A stretch of 64,000 nucleotides of DNA from assembly GCA_028866895.1 (NCBI GenBank), contig JAGWHF010000003.1:141989-205988 (forward strand), read 5' to 3'. Shown piece after piece: positions 41,806-51,831 of the stretch. The notes beneath the pieces were generated by a model. It saw only the letters and a list, made by a program, of their open reading frames with translations. It did no database searches and was not told the origin of the DNA. The stretch comes from Nitrososphaerota archaeon. Lineage in GTDB: Archaea > Thermoproteota > Nitrososphaeria > Nitrososphaerales > Nitrosopumilaceae. Every line of letters starts with the position of its first letter. Position 1 is the stretch's first letter. Both the position numbers and the translations under genes were made by a program.

Positions 41806-43002
41806 TTAACTCTCAAGTCGACATATTGATTTGCCATTTTTTGGAATATTTATCAAAAATGTAGATGCGGGAATTGCCGTTATTGTCCAACCATGTTGTT
41901 CTAGGAGATTTTTGCAGGTAGTAAGCCCTAGGCCCGTCCCATCCCTCTTTGTAGTAAATAAAGGCTCAAATATCTTGGACAGAATCGCTTCCGGAATTCC
42001 AGGACCAGAATCCGAAAACATGACCGTGTCGAATTCCACTTTTCTATCAAAAGCTATCTTTATTTTTCCGGTAGATGCCCCTATTGCCTGAATCGAGTTC
42101 CTTACCAAGTTCTCAAACACTATTTCAATCTTTACACAGTCGCAAAAAACTTCAAGATCGTCCTCAGGCAGGTCCACCTTCACGTTTTCCGGCACGGCCG
42201 CCTTTTTTATACAGGAGGATATCATATGCCTCATGGAGCATGGCGATTTTTCAGTATCTGTGTTCCTGACATAATTTAGGACATCATCTATCTGGTACGT
42301 AATGCGTTTGACCGACCTGCCGGTTGCTTCAATCAGCAAGAAAACCTTCGGGTCACCGCTGCCAAGACGCATCCTCAGAAGCTACGCGGCATTGCTGATT
42401 GCCATGAGCGGGTTACGTATGTCATGCGTGAGCCTAGCCGATGGTTGCCCGATGGTCATCAGCCGCTTTGCCTTCTCCTCCTGGAGTGCTTCCCTTGCAT
42501 CAAGAATTTCCGTCATGTCCCTCAGTGATACCACCCTTCCCACTATGGTCCCGCGCTCGTCTAGCAGATTCGTCCCCGATAGCAGAGTAGGAAACTCGCT
42601 TCCATCCTTTCTCCTGAGCCATATGGTCTGATTTTTTACCCTTCCGTTCTTTTTCCATTCCTCAAAGCCCTTCATCAGATCACCCTCGCTCCTTTCTGCG
42701 GCATGATGAATTATCGAGGATCCGGTGACTTCTTCCTTTGTGTAGCCCAAGCTCTTTGCATAGTTTTCATTGCAGTCAAGGATTATCCCGTCGTCAGAGA
42801 TTGACCGGAGGAGATCCGGCGAGTGCCCGTAAAGGTTCCTGTATTTCTCCTCTGTAGTTGGAAGGATCTGATAAGCAATCCTGAGCTCGGCATATTGTGC
42901 CATGAGAATTTTTTCAGCCAGCTCCAATTGCTGCGCATATCCTTCCTTCCGTACCACCCCACCACAACTTGCAACGGATTCTTCGATGGGACTCTTTTCC
43001 AT
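41806..43002 (-). pseudogene. PAS-domain sensor histidine kinase interrupted by an amber codon
   Basis: From ATG 43002, 206 residues contain a PAS domain (YRNLYGHSPDLLRSISDDGIILDCN...GRVVSLRDMTEILDAREAL) and the phospho-acceptor H-box (ARLTHDIRNPLMAISNAA). A TAG at 42382-42384 then stops the frame. The same frame continues at once with LLRMRLGSGDPK and a complete HATPase domain (VFENLVRNSIQA; SDSGPGIPEAIL; GTGLGLTTCKNLLEQHG) to 41806. Related H-box domains often read NAAQLL, so a single CAG to TAG change would explain it. No response regulator is adjacent. Confidence 0.8.
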
Positions 43003-43305
43003 AGCGCCAAACCCCCCACTCGCCCGACATCCCTAAGAGTATTCTCAATACCATGCCGGAAGTTTTTTGACTTGATTTTCACGCCATCCTGGTCTTTTAT
43101 CAAGAGCAATTCATGGTGGCCATATTTGTATATCACAACTTGTTATTGCAAAAAAGACGAACAGTAAGCACCGGACATGTCACACCAAGGCAAATCAGGT
43201 GTCTGCCCTTCCGCATCTGGCATGTGAGAAATCCTATGAGCACTCATGAGAAATGATGATTTTTGTAGCACCCTTTGAAATCGGCCTGTAGTAGGTAACA
43301 GGGAG

Positions 43306-46300
43306 CTATTTTTGCGGAATTACTCGGAAATCCGAGATTCCTGATCCCAACGGTTTCGTGCACTCGAAGACAACCTCGTTTTGCCCCCTAGAAAAAAGGC
43401 CTTGAATGCCATATAGTTTGCAGCTTAGCTGGTATGAATTCAGAGATATCATGGGTGCATCACTGGTTCCGGAGTAAAACCCACTGGCTAGGATTCTTGA
43501 GCCACCAATGTCCATCCAGGAATCCGTACAGTATCCGGATAATTTCTGGCATGATGTAGAGAATCCAAATGGAATGTAAGCCAGACCATCATAGGTAAAG
43601 TTCCCCCTCCCGGAAAAGACGAATGCCTGTTCAGCATCCTGCCCGTTGGCAGCGGGGTTATCTACCATATTGATGATATGCATGTTCTGGACTCTTGGGG
43701 CAAGGTTGTCCTGCAGAGTAGCTGTGCTTGTGGTATTGGTGGACTGAGGGAGCGACGTTACTACCTGTAGCGCCCTGTGGAATACCTCATTGAAGGCGTT
43801 CTTGTCCTGGTCCCAGCTGCGTATCAGTACGTCTGATGTCTTCATGTCCCTTGCGAATGTCATGTTAAAGGTAACTATCAGGTTGTTGCCACTCTCAGAC
43901 TCCGTTGCATTCGCATAAGACAGGAAATGTCCGGGATCGTACACCGCAAGAGGCTGGCCGGGTTCATACATGACATACGTTTGACCGTTCTGATCATCCG
44001 GGCCGTTAAAATTGGTGTGCAGCCCTACATGCTCCACGAACATCGGTCCCTGTGGATCGCTGATATCAATTCTCATGCTAACCGGTTCACCCACCGTTAT
44101 CGTTTGGGTCACGTTGTCGCGCAATGGAAGGATGCCGCCAAAACCTCCCGTTTGCATCGCGGGGGTTATCGGTGAAAGGCTTGCAACCGCAAGTGAGGGC
44201 GGGGTGGTATATATCCGGACATCAGCACCTCCCCCACTATTCACCTGGAGTCCACCTATGCCAAACTGTGAAAAGTGCGGTACTTGGATCACATAGTCGC
44301 ACTCGTTGCTTATCAGAGAGTCTGGTGATTCTGTCAGTATGGTTACCTTGTTAGAGGTCCAGCTCTTTGTGGAGGGATCAAACAGAAAGACTGCAGGTAT
44401 GGCGCACCCGTCCGAGTAGATCTGGATGTCGGAATCGGCTGAAGGCTTCGGTAATGTCACCGTCATATTTGGAGCGTGGGCATAATTTGAGGCATTTCCC
44501 CAGTTGAACCCAACGCCGCTTACCTCGTATGAATAAGTCACATTTACAAATAACGTGCTGCTTTTGTTCACCGAGGCCGGGAGTGCAGGCAGGCTACTCG
44601 GTATGCTCTGATTTGCGCGTATTACAAACCAGTCCGAGGTCGGATTACCTGAAGAATTTGATGACGGAGAGGACTGGACAAAGATTTGTTTTACCCCTCC
44701 CGTGCCAGGCAGGGTTGGGCCCTGTACCGGAATCACCATAGGCTGGCCTGGAACTATCTTGTTTAGCGGAGGTGTCGTAACTATCTGACCGTTCGTAGCA
44801 TTGTAGGCTGTAACTATGGATGGAATGACGGACAAGACGTTCCGGTCTGTCGGCATTGAATATGTCGGAACTTGAAGCGTGTTGATGATGTCGAGTGGCG
44901 AAGTGCCGTGCGAAAACGTGGTATTAAGCTGTATGGTGGCTTGGCTCGAAATTGCCTGATTTACTGCAGTCGCATTCTGTGAACCGGCAGACAGTATGGG
45001 CGGAAGCTGGGATACTGCGTTTATCAGGCTTGAAGTCTTGTTTACCTTGAGCGCGTGGAATGTCTTGCCCCAAGTAGTTAGGGTGGTATCATTGAGATCG
45101 GGTGGGGTGGTAATCACAGTAGATCCAAGCTGCGAGAAATTCGCAGTGGTGGGAACTAGTCTGAATACCATTATGCCGTTAAGCGAGTCTGTTTCCTCGG
45201 TATATAGTGTCCAGTTTCCAAGCACGTTATAACCGGCTGGTATAGAGCTCATCGTAATGTTGTAGGTCCCAAAGGGCACAAGATTGACGGTGGTTGTTCC
45301 ATCCAGTTTGTTGTCGGCGTCTCCGGAACTTCCATCAATCAAGGTGTTGGGAACACCGCTTGGATCAGGGCTTATGGTGTATTTTGCCCCAGGTACAAGA
45401 TCTCCCGAGACGGTCTGCGCCTCGATCTGAAGTGGGGGTAGGGCCGTGGCGGTCTGCGAGGATGTTCCACTTGGACTTGTATCGAGGGCGTTTGTTGCCT
45501 CAACCCGCCATTGGTAGGAGGTGCCGTTGTCAAGGCCCGTGACAGCATAGCTGGTTGCAGGAGGACTGCCCGTAATGGTCTTGATTGTTGTGAAAGTTCC
45601 ACCGGAGGTCGACTGATCCACAGAGTAGGATGAAACGGAATAACCGTTAGAGGCAGGGGCCGTCCACGATAATTCCATGATTCCTCCGGACAGGATGGTG
45701 ACGGTGGGTGATGTCACTAAAGATGGGGCGTCCCCCCCTACGATACCGGATGATTGCGAGGAATACAAACCGGTACCGCCAGCGTTTACCGCGGCTACCT
45801 TGTAATAGTATGTAGTCCCCGCAGTAAGACCAGAATCCTGATAGGTGTTGGAGGTCCCAATTGATGTAGGAGAGCCCCACGTGATCCCGTCAGTGCTCCT
45901 CTCTATCTGGTATCTTATGATGACGCCATCTCCGGACGGCGGCTGCCATGATACGTCCATTTCAAGTCCTGCCTCTGCCTTTGCAACCACCTGTGTGGGT
46001 GCAGAAGGATAGGTTGTCGCCGAGGCTGTTCCCGATGGGGAACTTACGGCTCCAGTTTGGCCTAGCGCGGAAACGCGATATATGTAAACAGTGTTTGATC
46101 CAAGGCCGACATCGGAATAGGAGGTGGCAGTGATACCGGATACAACCTGGGTCCATGCCGTACCGTCAGTGCTCCTATCTATCTCATATCCAGTAACAAT
46201 CCCCGAGGGGGCGGTCCACGAGAGGTTAACCTGCGAGTCAGCAACTGCGATAGCAGAAAGGCTGCCCGGGGAGGACAGATCGGTTTCTGCGGCAGCCACG

Positions 46301-47841
46301 TTAGACGTGCTGCTTGTGAGCCCCGAATTTATCGCTGATACCCTGTAGTAGTATAACGTTCCTGACTCGAGCCCGGTGACAGAATACTTTGTGGTAGAGT
46401 TGCCGGTATCCCGGACAAGAACCTTCCAGTTGGCGCCATCCGTGCTATTCTCTATTTCATACCCAGTGACAGTTCCGTATGGGGAGGTCCACGTGAGATC
46501 AATCTGAGAGGTTGAGGTAGTATTGGCAGCAAGATTGGAGGGGGGCAGCAGTACGGTTGTAGCATAGGCGGTATCGGAGGGGTTTCCAGTACCCAAGATG
46601 TTGGTTGCTGAAACCCTGTAGTAATACAGCGAGTTGGGAAGGAGGTTTGTAGTATCATTGTACGAAGTTCCCTGTGCATTCGACTGGATAGTGGTCCAAT
46701 TCGTACCGTCGTTGCTCCTCTCTATCATGTACCCGGTGATGCCGTAACCATTGCCACTTGGCTCGTTCCATGAAATGCCGATTTCCGATGTAGATACCGG
46801 CGAGGCAGTAAGACCAGTCACCTTGGACGGGACGGCTCCTGCCATTACGGTTGCCTCATTTGAACGCGGAGACTCCCCTACGGAGTTTATTGCAGTCACC
46901 TCATAATAGAATGTTTGACCGAAGGCAAGCGATGACGTATCGGTGTACGTCGTGACGTTTCCCACCTTTGTCAGGAGCGTTTCGCTACCGGAAGATGTTC
47001 CACGAAAGATGTCATAACCCGCAATTGCCGAGCCCTCGTTGTTTGACGGTGGCGTCCAAGAAAGGACGACGGTGGCATTCCCCGCGGAGGCTGTTGTGAT
47101 TAAGGGCGGGGTTGGAACGAGATAGACCAGAATGCGATTGTCGCCGGTATCTGCCACTGACAGGTCACCTAGTGAATCAACCGCTACGCCGCTTGGGTTG
47201 TTGAGAGAGGAGCTTGTAAGATGGCCGTCATCATCATTTCGTGATGTGAAGCCAGTGTGGCCAAGCACTACCGTTGCGGCCCCGCCCGTTATCTGGTCTG
47301 CCTTTGGAAACTCCAGGACTCGGTCGTTCTGCGAGTCTGCGACCCACAGGTTTCCCGACGAGTCAAAGGCCACGCCGCTTGGGTTGTTCATCGTAGAGTT
47401 TGAAAGCGCATTGTGGTCATCTCCATGTGGACCTCCCTGTCCAAACCCCGTCTGCCCCAGCACGACGGATGCTCCCTCGCCGTCAGTGAAGGGTGACTTG
47501 AACTCCAGGACTCGGTCGTTCTGCGAGTCTGCGACCCACAGGTTTCCCGACGAGTCAAAGGTACTGGATGTTGGAAAATGAAGGCCCGGCTGGTCCAGGA
47601 TGGGATTTTTAGTGCTAAAGTCGGTTTGACCCAAGACGACAGACGCCGGTAGATTGTTTGAAAATGCAAGGGACCTGGGATACGGCGTTGCAAGAAATAT
47701 TAAAAATATCGAGAAAATAACGGCAGTTAGCAATTTTTTTGAATTCAGCCTTTTTGTACTGTAATGGCTACTTTTCAAGGCAATGACCCCCACGTATAGA
47801 AGAAAAACCTCCGGAATTCGAGCGATTTGACAATATGCCAA
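43306..47841 (-). CDS. Giant secreted protein with NHL repeats and six fibronectin type III domains
   Basis: 1511 residues with a hydrophobic signal segment (LLTAVIFSIFLIFLATPY). About residues 65-245 carry three NHL-type propeller blades (SGNLWVADSQNDRVLEF repeated, with VVLGQTGF phrases). About residues 245-830 hold six fibronectin III domains (repeats of the form VxLSWTPPS...GYxIERSxDG...YYRVSAIN). The C-terminal 680 residues are unique beta-rich sequence without a membrane anchor. Probably a surface adhesin or scaffold. It is divergent from a second secreted propeller gene. The exact start is uncertain because the first 33 residues are atypical. Confidence 0.85.
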   Translation of the reverse strand: MAYCQIARIPEVFLLYVGVIALKSSHYSTKRLNSKKLLTAVIFSIFLIFLATPYPRSLAFSNNLPASVVLGQTDFSTKNPILDQPGLHFPTSSTFDSSGNLWVADSQNDRVLEFKSPFTDGEGASVVLGQTGFGQGGPHGDDHNALSNSTMNNPSGVAFDSSGNLWVADSQNDRVLEFPKADQITGGAATVVLGHTGFTSRNDDDGHLTSSSLNNPSGVAVDSLGDLSVADTGDNRILVYLVPTPPLITTASAGNATVVLSWTPPSNNEGSAIAGYDIFRGTSSGSETLLTKVGNVTTYTDTSSLAFGQTFYYEVTAINSVGESPRSNEATVMAGAVPSKVTGLTASPVSTSEIGISWNEPSGNGYGITGYMIERSNDGTNWTTIQSNAQGTSYNDTTNLLPNSLYYYRVSATNILGTGNPSDTAYATTVLLPPSNLAANTTSTSQIDLTWTSPYGTVTGYEIENSTDGANWKVLVRDTGNSTTKYSVTGLESGTLYYYRVSAINSGLTSSTSNVAAAETDLSSPGSLSAIAVADSQVNLSWTAPSGIVTGYEIDRSTDGTAWTQVVSGITATSYSDVGLGSNTVYIYRVSALGQTGAVSSPSGTASATTYPSAPTQVVAKAEAGLEMDVSWQPPSGDGVIIRYQIERSTDGITWGSPTSIGTSNTYQDSGLTAGTTYYYKVAAVNAGGTGLYSSQSSGIVGGDAPSLVTSPTVTILSGGIMELSWTAPASNGYSVSSYSVDQSTSGGTFTTIKTITGSPPATSYAVTGLDNGTSYQWRVEATNALDTSPSGTSSQTATALPPLQIEAQTVSGDLVPGAKYTISPDPSGVPNTLIDGSSGDADNKLDGTTTVNLVPFGTYNITMSSIPAGYNVLGNWTLYTEETDSLNGIMVFRLVPTTANFSQLGSTVITTPPDLNDTTLTTWGKTFHALKVNKTSSLINAVSQLPPILSAGSQNATAVNQAISSQATIQLNTTFSHGTSPLDIINTLQVPTYSMPTDRNVLSVIPSIVTAYNATNGQIVTTPPLNKIVPGQPMVIPVQGPTLPGTGGVKQIFVQSSPSSNSSGNPTSDWFVIRANQSIPSSLPALPASVNKSSTLFVNVTYSYEVSGVGFNWGNASNYAHAPNMTVTLPKPSADSDIQIYSDGCAIPAVFLFDPSTKSWTSNKVTILTESPDSLISNECDYVIQVPHFSQFGIGGLQVNSGGGADVRIYTTPPSLAVASLSPITPAMQTGGFGGILPLRDNVTQTITVGEPVSMRIDISDPQGPMFVEHVGLHTNFNGPDDQNGQTYVMYEPGQPLAVYDPGHFLSYANATESESGNNLIVTFNMTFARDMKTSDVLIRSWDQDKNAFNEVFHRALQVVTSLPQSTNTTSTATLQDNLAPRVQNMHIINMVDNPAANGQDAEQAFVFSGRGNFTYDGLAYIPFGFSTSCQKLSGYCTDSWMDIGGSRILASGFYSGTSDAPMISLNSYQLSCKLYGIQGLFSRGQNEVVFECTKPLGSGISDFRVIPQK

Positions 47842-48564
47842 ACGGCGTTTTCAACTTCCCCCATCACCAACGTATTGATTCCACAGGCTGCCTTTTGGAA
47901 CAAGGTGTCAAATTTATCAGTCTGGAGGGCAAATCGTAAATCATCCGGCCCTTCGCGTTTTGTACCAGTTCCCTAGATCCTCTAGATGGTTGGCAACTAC
48001 CCCGCACATATTGATGGCAGGCAGCGCTATACGAAACCCCAACAATGTTACCTTCTTTTAAGAAATCATCCACACGAATCTAACACCCACAGGCTTCATA
48101 TCTTGACCGGAAATTAATGTCCTCCCATGATACCAATGTGGAATTTTTGTTACTTTTCGTCCCTTTTTTCAGGATATGGTAAAGACTTGGAATTTCGACC
48201 ATGTTTATTGTCTAAATAGACAAATTCCAAGTAAATTCTCCAATAATGGACACTGCTTTGGCCTTTCCGGTGTCTCTCACCCAAAGGCCAGATCATAACA
48301 GGAAATGCAGTGGTTCATCACGAAACCGCCGTCAGATATTCAGACCCTGATTGAAGCCTCCAGTCAATTTCAAAAAATGGAAATTGCCAAGTAACAGGAG
48401 AGATAAAGAGGACGAACAAAAAATTCCGGGTTCTCCACAGGACTTGCCATAAAATCCTCTCGTATCCACGTTTGGTGTGGCGTGTTGTCATCCATATCAA
48501 CTTGACACCAATTTCATATCGTGTCGGCGGACCCACTTTTCCTCGGCCCGACCACGAACTCTCA
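47842..48564. other. Intergenic region of about 720 bases between two divergent secreted-protein genes
   Basis: No gene is supported. It contains one strong nested inverted repeat (48185-48232). An open frame leads into the propeller gene from 48472 but lacks a signal peptide at that start. Confidence 0.45.
48185..48232. repeat. Nested inverted repeat
   Basis: ACTTGGAATTT (48185-48195) recurs inverted as AAATTCCAAGT (48222-48232), 11 of 11 bases. Inside it TTGTCTA (48208-48214) is inverted as TAGACAA (48217-48223), sharing two bases with the outer arm. It is either a regulator binding site for the divergent secreted genes or an RNA hairpin. Confidence 0.65.
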
Positions 48565-49713
48565 ATGATTAAATTTCAGGTCGGCCCCATCAGCATCAGG
48601 TTGTCAAGATATCGGTTTTTCTTCCTGATATTAGTGCTGTCCGCATCATTTTCAACCCAGAATTCCCATGCACAGATTTGGAAACCTGGTCTAGGACAAC
48701 TTGAGGTAGGCATTACGGAATTCAGGGCCCCAAGCAGAGTTATGCTCTCCCCGTTTCTGGCATATGATGCCCACCGGGACGCGGTATGGAGCGGCGACAT
48801 ATCAAACAACGGTAGTAGGTTGGTGGAGTTCTCCCTGAGATCCCACGTGTACACTGTGCATGCCCTTTCTGGAAACGCGATACCCACACACGTGGTCCTG
48901 GATTCCAAAAATACTGTATGGTATCTTGATCCCTATGGAAACATGCTAGGGCACTATTACCCAGACAACGGTTCGAACAATGTATACCAAGTCCCCACGA
49001 CTTACGAGTCACTAGGAATGGCATTGGACCCTTCTGATAACGTCTGGATCATAACGACTGACTCCAACCATGTTCTGGAGTTTGATTCCGCAACCCAAAA
49101 GTTTCATTCCTTCAACCTACCGCCGACAAGCACAACACCTTATGCAATAACATTGGACAAAGCCTCGGGCAAGATCTGGATAGGCGAGTCAATGGAAAAA
49201 ATGGTTAGCATCGAGCCTCAAAACCAAACAATTCTTGAGTACGATCCGAAGGAAATCTCAACTGGATACCCAGTGGTTGTCTTAGCAGATCCCTCAACTG
49301 GAAAGATCTACTTTTCAGAGCATGACTTGTACGATGTAAAGGTCCTTGACCCCAAGGACAAAGATCTTACAGGATATTCTGTGGATTTTGGAGGATATCC
49401 GACCGGCCTTGCCTTTGACAGATATGGCCACCTCTGGGTATCCCAGCACACGCTTGACAAGGCTGCTGTCATCGACACATCAACTGGGAGGATCAGGCAG
49501 TTTGATCTGCCACAAGGCTCCCTGGTTCAGTGGTTGACGGCGGGTCCAAACGGCAACATCTTATTTTTAGACTACGGCTCAAACTCCATAGGAATGATAA
49601 CAATAAGCTCCTCAGACCAAATTCCTCAGATAGGTCACATAATTCCCATGTTCTACAAGATACTTTCCATGGCAACAAGGATCTTCTCGAGCATCATCAA
49701 TTTTCCACATTAG
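48565..49713 (+). CDS. Secreted Vgb/SMP-30-like beta-propeller protein
   Basis: About 382 residues from ATG 48565, chosen because a signal peptide follows (RYRFFFLILVLSASFSTQNSHAQ). The mature part has six to seven blades with the streptogramin-lyase-like rhythm (DSKNTVWYLDPYGNMLGHY; DPSDNVWIITTDSNHVLEFD; DKASGKIWIGE; DRYGHLWVSQHTLD; GPNGNILFLDYGSNSIG). The catalytic histidines of virginiamycin lyase are not evident, so a binding or structural role is likely. It pairs with the divergent NHL/fibronectin protein. Confidence 0.8.
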   Translation: MIKFQVGPISIRLSRYRFFFLILVLSASFSTQNSHAQIWKPGLGQLEVGITEFRAPSRVMLSPFLAYDAHRDAVWSGDISNNGSRLVEFSLRSHVYTVHALSGNAIPTHVVLDSKNTVWYLDPYGNMLGHYYPDNGSNNVYQVPTTYESLGMALDPSDNVWIITTDSNHVLEFDSATQKFHSFNLPPTSTTPYAITLDKASGKIWIGESMEKMVSIEPQNQTILEYDPKEISTGYPVVVLADPSTGKIYFSEHDLYDVKVLDPKDKDLTGYSVDFGGYPTGLAFDRYGHLWVSQHTLDKAAVIDTSTGRIRQFDLPQGSLVQWLTAGPNGNILFLDYGSNSIGMITISSSDQIPQIGHIIPMFYKILSMATRIFSSIINFPH

Positions 49714-50010
49714 GCCCCAAGGAATGGCCATCATACCACATACCACCTCCTCAGAGGAAGGGATGATGCACACAATGAAAAACTATGATCAGGCTGAATT
49801 TTGCCCGACTCTACGACTAGGCTCATGCATTACATTAGGCTGTGTCTGGTCATTTGAATTAAAACCTAGGGCCCTTGAGGGGTTTGATCTAATTAGTTTA
49901 GTACCCTCTAACAACATTAAATGACCAATTTAACGGATTTTCATCCATTTACAGCAAATAACAACTCTTGAAGCAACACCTTAGGCTCTCTGACATGTGA
50001 TCTTGAAGTA
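49714..50010. other. About 300 bases between convergent genes, nothing recognised
   Basis: Lies between the propeller gene and the 3' end of TFB. A possible 66-codon frame at 49724-49924 has no protein-like character. No RNA gene or long repeat is seen. Confidence 0.4.
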
Positions 50011-50958
50011 TCAAACTGCTACGTTTGTCTTAGAAGGCATTTTGATATCCAACAATTCTCGCAATCCTTTGTGTCTATTCCTTATTGTTACTTCCGTGAC
50101 GCCTGCTGCCATAGCAATGACTTTCTGCGTTACATCTTCCTTGTTTATTACACATGCGAGATAAAGCGCCGCAGCAGCAAGGCCCATAGGATCTTTTCCT
50201 GCAGTAATTTCCATCTTGTTGGCATCTTCCAAAATTGTAAGTGCATAACGTTTTACTTTTTCATTTAGTTTGGCTTGACTTGATATTCTCGATATGCATT
50301 TTATAGGATCTAAAACGGGCATTGTGAGATCAAGCTCTTTTAGAAGCAATCGGTAGCATCTTGACACATCCTTTCTTTTTATGTTGATTTGACATGCTAC
50401 ATCATTTAGTGTTCTTGGGGTGCCAGTTTCCCTACATGCCAAGTAAATAGATGCTGCAATCATTCCAGAAATTGATCTTCCTCTTGCAAGATTTTTTTCT
50501 ACGGCTTTTCTATAAATATACGCAGTCTTTTCTACCACTGAATCAGACAGTGCAAGTTTGTCTTTTATTCTACCAAGATCACTAAATGCCTGTCTAAGAT
50601 TCCTCTCGTGGGACTCTTTAGCCTGGCTCCTACTATCCCATGTTCGGAGCCGCTTGATTGTAATCCTCATTGAAGCTGAAAGTGGTTTTCCAGTGGCATC
50701 GTTATCGTAATGTCCTATGACTGTTGCTAGCCCCATGTCGTGTTTCGCAAGTGATGATGATCCTCCAGTTCTTGATCTTTCCTCATACTCCTCTTTTGAA
50801 AATGAGCGTTTCTCCGGACCCGAGTCATCAATTCGTTCATTAATAACAAAACCACATCCTCCACAAAATCTCTCACCAGTTGATACATCAGTAACCATTA
50901 AGCCTTTTCCACAACGATTGCAGCGCATACTAGCACCATCATGATTTTGAAAAACCAT
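50011..50958 (-). CDS. tfb: Transcription initiation factor B (TFB/TFIIB)
   Basis: 315 residues. The N-terminal zinc ribbon is CNRCGKGLMV...FCGGCGFV. The B-linker/reader has GPEKRSFSKEEYEERSRTGG, and two cyclin folds follow (about residues 115-205: RGRSISGMIAASIYLACRETGTPRTLNDVA; 215-305: DPMGLAAAALYLACVINKEDVTQKVIAMAAGVTEVTIRNRHKGL). It recruits RNA polymerase to TBP-bound promoters. Ammonia-oxidising archaea often hold several TFBs; this one lies in an accessory stretch. Its start region is duplicated upstream. MRCNRCGK at residue 11 is an alternative start. Confidence 0.95.
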   Translation of the reverse strand: MVFQNHDGASMRCNRCGKGLMVTDVSTGERFCGGCGFVINERIDDSGPEKRSFSKEEYEERSRTGGSSSLAKHDMGLATVIGHYDNDATGKPLSASMRITIKRLRTWDSRSQAKESHERNLRQAFSDLGRIKDKLALSDSVVEKTAYIYRKAVEKNLARGRSISGMIAASIYLACRETGTPRTLNDVACQINIKRKDVSRCYRLLLKELDLTMPVLDPIKCISRISSQAKLNEKVKRYALTILEDANKMEITAGKDPMGLAAAALYLACVINKEDVTQKVIAMAAGVTEVTIRNRHKGLRELLDIKMPSKTNVAV

Positions 50959-51020
50959 CAGAATATCGCAGATGTATAGTTCTTATTCAATAAGAATGGT
51001 TGTATTTTGACAAACCATCA
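50944..51020 (-). promoter_or_regulatory. Duplicated start region and 17-base palindrome upstream of TFB, with a small upstream frame
   Basis: ATTTTGAAAAACCATCA (50944-50960, holding the TFB start) recurs as ATTTTGACAAACCATCA (51004-51020), 60 bases upstream and 16 of 17 identical. The upstream copy opens an 11-codon frame (51018 to 50983: MVCQNTTILIE) in register with TFB, whose protein starts MVFQN. Between them TTCTTATTCAATAAGAA (50980-50996) is a perfect palindrome. The arrangement could control TFB expression. Confidence 0.55.
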
Positions 51021-51064
51021 CACCAATAGCAACAGATAGTAATATCAGATCCGCATCCTACTGC

Positions 51065-51301
51065 ATGAAAGCAAAGGATAAACCCGTTGATTTGATCTGG
51101 GTATCAACTAACTTTTCTAGTGTGTTCTTTTCTGAAAAGGAAATAAAACGGTTCCTAAGTTCACTCATACCTAAAAATGGTAACGCATCCAAGGGATTAG
51201 GCATAGAATTTCTCGAAACGCATTTGAATAAGAAATACCCCAAAAATGAAATCATGAATGCAACTCCAGAGCAGCTTAAAAAGATGATAATCTTACCTTA
51301 A
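51065..51301 (+). CDS. Hypothetical small protein (78 aa)
   Basis: It reads MKAKDKPVDLIWVSTNFSS, then FFSEKEIKRFLSSLIPKN, then NEIMNATPEQLKKMIILP: a strand-helix-helix pattern with good protein character. No family recognised. It is divergent from TFB, and its start lies just upstream of the duplicated TFB leader. Confidence 0.5.
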   Translation: MKAKDKPVDLIWVSTNFSSVFFSEKEIKRFLSSLIPKNGNASKGLGIEFLETHLNKKYPKNEIMNATPEQLKKMIILP

Positions 51302-51400
51302 AACATCGTCTTGTCCACAGCAGGCCGTCAATTGTATTTCTCGTTATGCTTTGAAGTTTGTCATGCGTCATATTTCCCAGATTGTCCCTTATGCCTCATC

Positions 51401-51694
51401 TTACGCCATACTTACGGATTTTAAGGTCATAACAGAACGCACTGTTCTCATACTTCGTATTTCTTTGTCAATCAGTTCTGTCAAATCCATTTCATTCATG
51501 CCTTCAAATTTGACGATTATATCATATTGTCCCATAGTTCGTTGGATCTCACTAATTGGTTTGAGTGTCGCTATTTTTTTTAAAATTAGTTCTTCTTTGC
51601 CTACATCACATGTAATTAAGACATAAGTTGTATTTAGGGTATAATTTTTTATCATTTCATCGTGATCAAGATGTTCCACTATGTGTTGTTCCAT
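51401..51694 (-). CDS. Stand-alone Lrp/AsnC ligand-binding (RAM) domain protein
   Basis: 97 residues of the alpha/beta RAM fold: TTYVLITCDVGKEELILKKIATL, then ISEIQRTMGQYDIIVKFEGMNEMDLTELI, then IRSMRTVRSVMTLKSVSM. There is no helix-turn-helix, so it is not a DNA binder alone. Such stand-alone RAM proteins form octameric rings that bind amino acids or partner with full-length Lrp proteins. Several copies are usual in this phylum. Confidence 0.85.
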   Translation of the reverse strand: MEQHIVEHLDHDEMIKNYTLNTTYVLITCDVGKEELILKKIATLKPISEIQRTMGQYDIIVKFEGMNEMDLTELIDKEIRSMRTVRSVMTLKSVSMA

Positions 51695-51831
51695 GCTATA
51701 ATTTTCCTAGTTGTATTACGTTATCACTCCTAATAAAGCAGCGTAATGTCTTATTCCGGTAGAAAATGGCAAAATAGGTTTTATTTGACATGCCATACAT
51801 CATAGTAAATGAAAAGATTACCCTCAACATC

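Noticed and set aside
42382-42384. TAG as pyrrolysine
   Set aside because: No pylT, pylS or pylBCD genes are seen, and the position matches a glutamine in related kinases, so a nonsense mutation is simpler.
42783-43136. A frame starting MIYKYGHHELLLIKDQ upstream of the histidine kinase
   Set aside because: The first 35 residues look protein-like, but most of it is a frame-shifted shadow of the kinase PAS region; I could not show that it joins the kinase.
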